This document shows, one piece after another, positions 1-4,960 of a stretch of DNA of 5,101 bases. This stretch comes from Ruminiclostridium sp. (GTDB lineage Bacteria; Bacillota_A; Clostridia; Oscillospirales; Ruminococcaceae). Below the pieces are notes generated by a model, which worked only from the letters and a program-made list of their open reading frames with translations, searched no databases and had not been told where the DNA came from. Made by a program: the position numbers and the translations under genes. The stretch is taken from NCBI GenBank assembly GCA_017550775.1, contig JAFZOA010000321.1:1-5101 (forward strand). Reading direction: 5' to 3'. How positions within the stretch are numbered: the first letter of the stretch is position 1; every line of letters begins with the position of its first letter.

Positions 1-1135
1 CTATGATGAGCGCAGCGCCCGCACGAAGATCCGTCGCTTTTACGGGAGCCCCCGTGAGGTGATCGACGCCCTCTATGATAGCCATTTTTCCGTCCACCGA
101 GATATCCGCGCCCATTCTTCTGAGCTCGTCGGCGTATCTGAACCGGTTGTCGAAAATGCCCTCATTTATGATGCTTGTCCCGTTGGCGAGCGTAAGGAGC
201 GCCGCAAACTGAGGCTGCATATCGGTAGGGAAGCCGGGGTGCGGCATTGTCCTTACCATTGTATGTTCGTAGTTGCCCTGTCCGATCACGCGCACGCTGT
301 CGTCGTATTCCATTACCACAACGCCTATTTTGCGAAGCTTTGAGGTTATCGGTTCAAGGTGCTTCGGGATAACGTTCTTGATGAGCGCGTCGCCCTTTGT
401 TGCCGCGACCGCGATCATGAATGTACCCGCCTCGATCTGGTCGGGGATTATCGCGTACTCTGCTCCGTGAAGTCTGCTTACGCCCTTGATCTTGATGACA
501 TCGGTACCTGCGCCCATGATGTCCGCGCCCATGGAGTTGAGGAAGTTCGCGAGATCGACGATATGCGGCTCCTTCGCGGCATTCTCGATGATCGTCTGTC
601 CTTCCGCCTTCACCGCCGCGAGCATTGCGTTAATGGTAGCTCCGACGGAGACCTTATCAAAGGGGATATGCGTTCCGTAGAGGGTGTCCGCTTCGATGTT
701 GACCACGCCGTGCTCTATCGAGTACTTTGCTCCGAGGGAGCGGAAGCACTTCAGATGCTGATCCATAGGTCTGTCGCCGAGGTAGCAGCCGCCGGGCATG
801 GGGACCTGAGCGTGACCGAACCGGTTGAGAAGGGTAGAGAGGAAGTAGTAGGACGCTCTCATGGACCTTGCGAGCTCATAGGGAACAGGCATATCCCTTA
901 TCGGACGGGGATCTATGCGGATCGTGTTCCGGTTGAGCATCTTCACGTCTGCTCCGAGCTCACGGAGTATACGCAGGTCGATAGTGACGTCGTTGATGCT
1001 TGGTACATTTTCAAGGATGCAGGGCTCATCGGCAAGGATAGTTGCGGGAATAATAGCAACAGCCGCATTCTTGGCTCCGCTTATTTCCACCTCACCGGTA
1101 AGTCTTTTTCCGCCGTTAATAATATATTTATCCAA
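1..1135 (-). CDS. murA: UDP-N-acetylglucosamine 1-carboxyvinyltransferase (MurA), C-terminus cut by window edge
   Basis: This cytoplasmic enzyme transfers enolpyruvate from PEP to UDP-GlcNAc, the first committed step of peptidoglycan synthesis and the target of fosfomycin. The minus frame from 1135 to the left edge gives 378 residues without a stop; the family is about 415-430 long, so roughly 40-50 residues are missing. Residue numbers match E. coli MurA closely: SGAKN at 19-23 (Lys22, Asn23), MPGGC with the PEP-binding/fosfomycin-target cysteine at 117, FPTD with the catalytic Asp305, and TDLRAG with Asp369/Arg371. The cysteine is present, so this is not a Cys-to-Asp fosfomycin-resistant form. 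The N-terminus (MDKYIINGGKRL) resembles the second Firmicute copy, MurZ/MurA2; that subtype call is inference. The start is TTG at 1135: no ATG or GTG lies in frame just upstream, and AAGAGG sits 8 nt before it. It has its own promoter and leader, separate from the upstream operon. Confidence 0.96.
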   Translation of the reverse strand, partial: MDKYIINGGKRLTGEVEISGAKNAAVAIIPATILADEPCILENVPSINDVTIDLRILRELGADVKMLNRNTIRIDPRPIRDMPVPYELARSMRASYYFLSTLLNRFGHAQVPMPGGCYLGDRPMDQHLKCFRSLGAKYSIEHGVVNIEADTLYGTHIPFDKVSVGATINAMLAAVKAEGQTIIENAAKEPHIVDLANFLNSMGADIMGAGTDVIKIKGVSRLHGAEYAIIPDQIEAGTFMIAVAATKGDALIKNVIPKHLEPITSKLRKIGVVVMEYDDSVRVIGQGNYEHTMVRTMPHPGFPTDMQPQFAALLTLANGTSIINEGIFDNRFRYADELRRMGADISVDGKMAIIEGVDHLTGAPVKATDLRAGAALII

Positions 1136-1143
1136 AACAATAA

Positions 1144-1149
1144 CCTCTT
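1144..1149 (-). promoter_or_regulatory. murA ribosome binding site, deciding a TTG start
   Basis: AAGAGG on the minus strand lies 8 nt upstream of TTG (1135-1133). The TTG begins the first residues that align with MurA (MDKYII...), and the upstream in-frame codons include no ATG or GTG before the leader hairpins, so this site fixes the start. A TTG start usually means weaker initiation. Confidence 0.75.
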
Positions 1150-1159
1150 GATCGGTATT

Positions 1160-1188
1160 TTGTTTCCGGAGTATATGACCGGAAACAA
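1160..1188 (-). promoter_or_regulatory. Leader hairpin immediately upstream of the murA ribosome site
   Basis: A perfect 10-bp inverted repeat (TTGTTTCCGG at 1160-1169 with CCGGAAACAA at 1179-1188) encloses a 9-nt loop. In the murA transcript it forms a strong stem ending 10 nt before the AAGAGG ribosome site. No U-tract follows it, so it is not an intrinsic terminator. It could position or limit ribosome access, stabilise the mRNA, or bind a protein. The structure is seen in the sequence; the regulatory role is inference. Confidence 0.55.
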
Positions 1189-1191
1189 TGA

Positions 1192-1216
1192 CCCCGACCG
1201 CGCCGCGGTATCGGGA
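1192..1216 (-). promoter_or_regulatory. GC-rich hairpin in the murA leader
   Basis: In the murA transcript CCCGA pairs with UCGGG (1211-1215 with 1193-1197), followed after a 2-nt bulge by CCG/CGG (1206-1208 with 1198-1200) around a 5-nt loop; a U-G wobble may close the base. It stands 3 nt upstream of the 10-bp hairpin at 1160-1188, so the leader carries two stems in tandem before the ribosome site. Function unknown. Confidence 0.4.
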
Positions 1217-1295
1217 GAGAATATCGGTTCAAATCCGTTCGAGCGTCAATTCCGTTATTGGCCGTTTTTTATGCTTCATACTGACGGCACAAATC

Positions 1296-1324
1296 AGTAT
1301 ACCATATTTTTCACAAAAAAGAAA
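1296..1324 (-). promoter_or_regulatory. Probable murA promoter, extended -10 type
   Basis: On the minus strand TATACT (1301-1296) is preceded by TG and one base, giving TGGTATACT, an extended -10 element of the housekeeping sigma-A type. At 17-bp spacing the -35 position (1324-1319) reads TTTCTT, a poor match to TTGACA, as is common for extended -10 promoters. Transcription would begin near 1289, giving a leader of about 150 nt before the TTG start. This is the best promoter match in the intergenic region. Confidence 0.6.
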
Positions 1325-1340
1325 GTACTTTTTCACAAAA
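1307..1340. repeat. 12-bp direct repeat flanking the murA -35 position
   Basis: TTTTTCACAAAA occurs at 1307-1318 and again at 1329-1340, 22 bp apart, which is about two helical turns. On the murA strand (TTTTGTGAAAAA) one copy fills the spacer between -10 and -35 and the other lies just upstream of -35, so both would face the same side of the DNA. This arrangement fits a pair of regulator sites, but low complexity in AT-rich DNA is an alternative. Confidence 0.45.
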
Positions 1341-1352
1341 TCTACATTTTCA

Positions 1353-1411
1353 ACAGATATTTTTAACAAACACAATATCACTTATACATGAAAAGTCCGG
1401 AAAATATCTGT
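1353..1411. repeat. 11-bp perfect inverted repeat with 37-bp gap
   Basis: ACAGATATTTT (1353-1363) is the exact reverse complement of AAAATATCTGT (1401-1411). It lies between the end of the second cyclophilin gene and the murA promoter. As RNA it would be a weak AU-rich stem with a long loop and no following U-tract, so it is not a convincing terminator. A DNA site bound by a dimer, or chance in AT-rich sequence, are the alternatives. Confidence 0.4.
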
Positions 1412-1413
1412 AT

Positions 1414-1440
1414 TTGCGGGAATTTCCTTCCACTGCGCAA
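1414..1440 (-). terminator. Weak candidate terminator or 3' hairpin of the upstream operon
   Basis: Downstream of the last operon gene the transcript can fold UUGCG with CGCAA (1440-1436 with 1418-1414), plus GGAA with UUCC after a 4-nt bulge. The following bases are A-rich and mixed (the only U-run, about 4 nt, starts about 10 nt later), so it lacks the U-tract of a proper intrinsic terminator. It may be an mRNA 3' stabilising stem, or the operon may read through into murA. No better terminator is visible here. Confidence 0.2.
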
Positions 1441-1493
1441 TATAGGCGAAAGCAGGGGAATGTACTTGTATTTGTGGATTATGCACAATAGGG

Positions 1494-2609
1494 CTATTCC
1501 TCTATCACTATGATCTCTTCCTCAGAGTCTGAGATTTCCGAGATCAAGACGGTGTTTTCGGTCTCATCGGTAAGCTCCGATATCACGGTCACAGCCTCGG
1601 CGGGTGCTTCCGCGCCATTCCCGACGGACCCGTCACCGGCTTCCGTGGTCGTATCTTCGGAGGAAGCGCCTTCCGCACCTTCTGCGGGAGCGGTGGTGTC
1701 CTCGGTGGATTCCGCCGTCGGCAGTGTCTCCGCGTTCACCTCGTCACCGGTATTCTTCTTCGCCTTTGCGGTCTTCTTGGTCTCCTCGGTAGTTTCCTCG
1801 GTTACCGCCGACTCGATGCGTATTATCTGGACGCGTTCGATTATCACGGGATCGAGGGGTTTTGAGGGCATACCGGCCTTGTCGTCGGACTTGTTGCCCG
1901 CGACCACCTCCACCGCGGATATCGCTTTGAGCACGTCGTAGCCGTCTATCACCTGACCCATGACCGTGCTTGTCCCGTCAAGGTCGTAGAGCCCGCCGAC
2001 GCGCTTGTACTTCTCCTTGACTTCCTTCGGGATAGCCTTGAGCTTGTCAAGATAGTCCTGATACTTCTTCTTGTCCTCTTCAAGCAGACGGGAAGCGAAG
2101 GTCTCGTCGGAAAGCTGCTCGGTGAGCTTGTCTATTACCGCGTCGATGTCCTGGGGCTCATGGTTGTTGACGATATAGAACTGTGAGTAGCAGCCCTTCT
2201 TCGATGCCGCGAGACAAAGCGCGCCGTAGAAGTTGAACGTCACGTTGGTGGTCTCCACCGGGAGATAGAGCGAATCCGGAACGTTCCCGTCGCTTCCGTC
2301 GCCGTTCAGCGAGCCGCCCTGAATGACGTAGTTCGGTATTATCCTGTGTATAGTCGTGCCGTCGTAGTACCCGAGCTCGGCGTTCTCCGTGAAGCGCTCA
2401 ACAGCGTTGGGAGCCGCCCCGGGAAACAGCTTCGCCGTGATCTTGCCGAAGTCCCGCACGGTTATCTCTGCGTAGACCTCGTTTGCGTTCTCCTCACGCT
2501 TCACCTCGCCGAGGTTGCCGGTTATCGGTTCCTCGCCGCAGGACGCGGCGGATACTATCATTACCGCGGTCAGCAGAAACGCCGCCGCTCTTTTCATGAT
2601 CCTTAACAT
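1494..2609 (-). CDS. Cyclophilin-type peptidyl-prolyl isomerase lipoprotein with acidic C-terminal tail
   Basis: Probably an exported lipid-anchored foldase catalysing cis-trans isomerisation of X-Pro bonds on the outer face of the membrane. From ATG at 2609 it has 371 residues: a signal peptide (basic n-region, hydrophobic core) ending at Cys24 in SAASC; a cyclophilin domain at about 45-266 with IHRIIPNYVIQGG (87-99, catalytic Arg89, Gln97), GALCLA and SQFYIV (142-147), and LDGTSTVMGQV (210-220); then about 105 residues rich in Glu, Thr, Ala and Ser, probably disordered. A charged helical insertion of about 55 residues (150-204) sits between SQFYIV and LDG, as in other Firmicute lipoprotein cyclophilins. 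The positions of CypA Trp121 and His126 are Asp and Ser, so activity may be reduced. Starts at 2645 (AGGAGG only 1 nt away) and 2597 (MKRAAAF) are also possible. It is the last gene of the operon and a paralogue of its upstream neighbour. Confidence 0.9.
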   Translation of the reverse strand: MLRIMKRAAAFLLTAVMIVSAASCGEEPITGNLGEVKREENANEVYAEITVRDFGKITAKLFPGAAPNAVERFTENAELGYYDGTTIHRIIPNYVIQGGSLNGDGSDGNVPDSLYLPVETTNVTFNFYGALCLAASKKGCYSQFYIVNNHEPQDIDAVIDKLTEQLSDETFASRLLEEDKKKYQDYLDKLKAIPKEVKEKYKRVGGLYDLDGTSTVMGQVIDGYDVLKAISAVEVVAGNKSDDKAGMPSKPLDPVIIERVQIIRIESAVTEETTEETKKTAKAKKNTGDEVNAETLPTAESTEDTTAPAEGAEGASSEDTTTEAGDGSVGNGAEAPAEAVTVISELTDETENTVLISEISDSEEEIIVIEE

Positions 2610-2645
2610 CTTTCCTGCACCGTCCTTGTAGTTATATCTCGGCAT

Positions 2646-2652
2646 ACCTCCT
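2646..2652 (-). promoter_or_regulatory. Strong Shine-Dalgarno sequence with unusual spacing
   Basis: AGGAGGT on the minus strand lies just after the stop of the upstream cyclophilin gene and directly abuts ATG at 2645, leaving about one base between AGGAGG and the codon. That is too close for normal initiation. The ATG at 2609 has a modest AGGA 3 nt upstream and gives a more typical lipoprotein signal peptide. Which start is used cannot be settled from sequence alone. Confidence 0.5.
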
Positions 2653-2659
2653 GTACGCC

Positions 2660-3412
2660 TTATCCGCGGTGATATTCACCTATGGTCACTTTGTTGATGT
2701 ATATCGGGGTGGTGGGGAGCGAAAGCTCGCCGCTCACCTCGGTACTGCAGATGCTCTCTATCACGTCAAAGCCCTCATACACCTGTGCGAACACCGTGTA
2801 CGCACCGCAGAAGTCGATGACGACGCCCTTTTCCGCGAAAGCGTCCACAAGCTCGTCCGGGAGAAGCTTCTCGTCGTTCTCATTCTTGAACTCCCGCAGG
2901 TCGGTGATCTGCTCGTCGGTGAGCTCGCGGTCGTTGAGCACGAAGAACCTGCTGTCGCCGCAGCCCGTGTAGCCGCTGAACGAGCATATCGCGCCCTTGA
3001 ACGGCCACAGATTTACCGAGTATTCGTTTTGTATCGGCTGGCCGTCCGGAGTGCGCCCGGAGTTCCTGTTCTCGTCCGCGGCACCTGACATGAAGAGCGA
3101 CTTGTCGAGTATGCAGTAGACTTCCTTGCCGTTGTAGAAGCCCTCATTCGCGCGGTCGATGAAGTTCTGCACCGTGTTCGGCGCGTATTCGGGGTACAGC
3201 ACCGCTTTCAGGGTACCGAGTGTGGTCTCGATCTCTGCGGTCTTCTGTCCCTCGGCGGGCTCTTCGAGCTGCACCAGCTTCATCTGGCTGTAGTCATAGT
3301 CGTAGAGCGGGTTTCTGGTCATGCCTTCGGTGCTCCCGAAAAGCGAGCAGCCCGACAGCGACAGTACCGCCGCCGCCGCTATCCCCGCGGTAAGTTTCCG
3401 AAGTCCTCTCAT
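2660..3412 (-). CDS. Cyclophilin-like lipoprotein lacking the catalytic arginine
   Basis: A 250-residue exported lipoprotein with a degenerate cyclophilin fold. The signal peptide (MRGLRKLTAG, Ala-rich core) ends in a textbook lipobox LSGC with Cys22. The domain starts near residue 58 (AEIETTLGTLKAVLYPEYAPNT... reads as the first strands and the APNTV motif), continues with GFYNG at 91-95, and keeps SRFFVLND (154-161) and YTVFAQV (205-211). Where active cyclophilins have FHRIIPGFMxQGG this protein has VYCILDKSLFMSG (98-110): the catalytic Arg is Cys100, and the substrate-binding Phe and Gln are Ser105 and Met108. It is therefore likely a weak or inactive isomerase, perhaps a binding protein. 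ATG overlaps the cysS stop as ATGA, which implies translational coupling. The downstream neighbour is a paralogue with the arginine intact. Alignment was by eye; the family call is firm, the loss of activity is inference. Confidence 0.87.
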   Translation of the reverse strand: MRGLRKLTAGIAAAAVLSLSGCSLFGSTEGMTRNPLYDYDYSQMKLVQLEEPAEGQKTAEIETTLGTLKAVLYPEYAPNTVQNFIDRANEGFYNGKEVYCILDKSLFMSGAADENRNSGRTPDGQPIQNEYSVNLWPFKGAICSFSGYTGCGDSRFFVLNDRELTDEQITDLREFKNENDEKLLPDELVDAFAEKGVVIDFCGAYTVFAQVYEGFDVIESICSTEVSGELSLPTTPIYINKVTIGEYHRG

Positions 3413-4818
3413 GCCTTTCTTATCACCGTTCCCTGTCTTGTTTCCTCAACGATATATCCCATGTCGGTTATCTGCTTTCTCAGCTCGTCCGCAAGCGCGA
3501 AATCCTTCGCCTTGCGCGCGGCGGCTCTCTTTTCGGCAAGCTCGGCTACCTCTGCGGGGAGCTCGTCCTCCTTCTTTTCGGAAGCCTTCTCCGCAGCCGC
3601 GATAAGCCCGACGGACAGCACCGTGTCGATGTCGGCTATGGCTTTCAGCTTTGTGGCGTTGTCCGCGTCGGATTTGAGCACGTCATACACCGCCGTTACC
3701 GCCTGCGCGGTGTTAAGGTCGCCGTTCATGGCGTCCCTGAAGCCCTGTATGATCTCGCCGTACTTCTCCTCGTTCACAGCCCCGTTCCTGTCCGCGAGCA
3801 GGGGAGAGATGCGCGAAACGAGCTTCTTATACGCCTCCGCGGCGTTGTCAAGGTTCTCCCAGGAGAACGTGAGGTTCTTGCGGTAGTGGGACTGGAGGCA
3901 GAAGAAGCGGTAAACCAGCGGGTCGTATCCCTTCTCCTGGAGCAGCGACACGGTGAGGAACTCGCCCTTGGACTTGCTCATCTTGCCGTCGTCGGTGTTG
4001 AGGTGATGAACGTGGAACCAGTACTTGCACCACGGGTGTCCGAGGAAGGCTTCGCTCTGTGCGATCTCGTTGGTGTGGTGGGGGAACTGGTTGTCGATGC
4101 CGCCGCAGTGAAGGTCAAGGTACTCGCCGAGGTGCTTCATGCTGATGCAGGAGCACTCGATGTGCCAGCCGGGATAACCGACGCCCCAGGGGCTGTCCCA
4201 CTTAAGGGCCTGATCTTCGAATTTGGATTTGGTGAACCAGAGCACGAAGTCCGCCTTGTTGCGCTTGTTGTCGTCGGCTTCCACTCCGTCGCGCACGCCG
4301 ACAGCAAGGTCTTCCTCGCTGAAATCGTTGAAGATGTAGTACTTATCGAGCTTCGAGGTGTCGAAGTAGATGTTGCCGCCCGCCTCGTAAGCATACCCCT
4401 TTTCGATCAGGGCAGAGATCACCTTGATGAACTCGTCTATGCAGTGGGTCGCGGGCTCCACCACGTCGGGGGTTTTTATGTTGAGCTTTGCGCAGTCCGC
4501 AAAGAACGCGTCGGTGTAGAACTTCGCGATCTCCATGACGGTCTTGTGCTCGCGCTTCGCCCCTTTGAGCATCTTGTCGTCGCCGGTGTCGCCGTCGCTT
4601 GTGAGATGCCCCACGTCGGTGATGTTCATGACGCGGGTAACGTCGAAGCCGTCGAACCGCAGGTACTTTTCAAGCACGTCCTCCATGATGTAGGTACGGA
4701 GGTTGCCGATGTGGGCGAAGTGGTACACGGTGGGTCCGCAGGTGTACATCTTCACCTTTCCTTCGGTGTGGGGGACGAACTCCTCCTTCTTTCTTGTGGC
4801 GCTGTTGTAAATGTACAT
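3409..4818 (-). CDS. cysS: Cysteinyl-tRNA synthetase
   Basis: This cytoplasmic class I aminoacyl-tRNA synthetase charges tRNA-Cys with cysteine. It has 469 residues, close to the 461 of E. coli CysRS. The Rossmann catalytic domain begins with MYTCGPTVY (zinc ligand Cys27) and the HIGH-type motif HIGN (36-39). GWHIECSCIS carries the second zinc cysteine (Cys222), and GGIDNQFPHHTNE supplies His247 and Glu251, so the full zinc site that discriminates cysteine is present. The KMSKS loop is exact at 279-283. The C-terminal helical and anticodon-binding part ends with RAAARKAKDFALADELRKQ, the typical CysRS tail. ATG at 4818 has AGGAGA (4825-4830) 6 nt upstream. It lies 16 nt after the 41-residue membrane protein gene and its stop overlaps the next start by 4 nt. 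No T-box leader is visible before it, consistent with transcription from further upstream. Confidence 0.98.
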   Translation of the reverse strand: MYIYNSATRKKEEFVPHTEGKVKMYTCGPTVYHFAHIGNLRTYIMEDVLEKYLRFDGFDVTRVMNITDVGHLTSDGDTGDDKMLKGAKREHKTVMEIAKFYTDAFFADCAKLNIKTPDVVEPATHCIDEFIKVISALIEKGYAYEAGGNIYFDTSKLDKYYIFNDFSEEDLAVGVRDGVEADDNKRNKADFVLWFTKSKFEDQALKWDSPWGVGYPGWHIECSCISMKHLGEYLDLHCGGIDNQFPHHTNEIAQSEAFLGHPWCKYWFHVHHLNTDDGKMSKSKGEFLTVSLLQEKGYDPLVYRFFCLQSHYRKNLTFSWENLDNAAEAYKKLVSRISPLLADRNGAVNEEKYGEIIQGFRDAMNGDLNTAQAVTAVYDVLKSDADNATKLKAIADIDTVLSVGLIAAAEKASEKKEDELPAEVAELAEKRAAARKAKDFALADELRKQITDMGYIVEETRQGTVIRKA

Positions 4819-4834
4819 AACTTGTCTCCTGTCT

Positions 4835-4960
4835 CTACTTTACGAAATAATAGCAGAATATCATAAGGGCGAGGGATATGAACATTATCGCCCAGTTCCT
4901 TATTATCCTGCGTTTGAGCTTTTTTTCGGATTCCTCACGGTCGTATTTCTTCTTATACAT
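4835..4960 (-). CDS. Small single-pass membrane protein, 41 residues, unknown function
   Basis: I do not recognise this protein. It starts MYKKKYDREESEKKLKRRII, a strongly charged, mostly basic N-terminal half, followed from about residue 23 to 40 by a hydrophobic stretch (WAIMFISLALMIF, then CYYFVK), so it should be one transmembrane helix. The basic residues before the helix predict the N-terminus inside the cell. Evidence that it is real: ATG at 4960 is preceded 7 nt upstream by AGGAGA; it overlaps the ruvX stop by 8 nt in another frame; and it ends 16 nt before cysS, just enough room for the cysS ribosome site. Without it there would be an unusual gap of about 130 bp inside a tightly packed operon. 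Its size makes it easy for automatic gene callers to miss. Conservation could not be tested. Confidence 0.75.
   Translation of the reverse strand: MYKKKYDREESEKKLKRRIIRNWAIMFISLALMIFCYYFVK

Larger units (their letters stand above)
1136..1493. other. AT-rich intergenic region between the cyclophilin operon and murA
   Basis: This stretch of about 360 bp has no supportable gene on either strand. It contains, from right to left, a pair of overlapping DnaA-box-like 9-mers (1473-1487), a weak hairpin (1414-1440), an 11-bp inverted repeat (1353-1411), a 12-bp direct repeat (1307-1340), the murA promoter (1296-1324), a possible 5-bp stem near the predicted transcript start (GCCGT/ACGGC, 1261-1265 with 1284-1288), and two leader hairpins. 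The segment 1290-1410 is strikingly AT-rich compared with the coding DNA around it. Confidence 0.85.

Noticed and set aside
1160..1188. Perfect hairpin considered as an intrinsic terminator
   Set aside because: Neither strand has a proper U-tract after the stem, and it sits between the murA promoter and the murA start, so it is better read as leader structure.
1198..1216. T-box-like string ATACCGCGG in the murA leader
   Set aside because: The T-box core needs UGGN before ACC to pair with the tRNA acceptor end; here the bases are CCGAU, there is no specifier loop and no terminator, and murA is not an expected T-box target.
1226..1236. tRNA T-arm-like string GGTTCAAATCC
   Set aside because: The flanking bases do not complete a 5-bp T stem, and no acceptor, D or anticodon arms can be found upstream.
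359..1366. Plus-strand open frame of 335 codons
   Set aside because: It lies opposite murA, whose translation matches the family residue by residue; the plus frame gives no recognisable domain and no ribosome site, so it is a shadow of GC-rich codons.
1483..1497. Short palindrome AATAG-CC-CTATT at the operon end
   Set aside because: The 2-nt loop forces at least one pair open, leaving a weak AU stem without a U-tract; not a supportable terminator.
1510..1941. Plus-strand Ser/Val-rich open frame of 143 codons
   Set aside because: It is the complement of the Glu/Thr/Ala-rich tail of the cyclophilin lipoprotein, which biases the opposite strand to Ser and Val without any gene.
3886..4866. Plus-strand open frame of 326 codons
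   Set aside because: It is antisense to cysS, which has all its signature motifs; the Val/Glu-rich product is typical of an antisense shadow frame.
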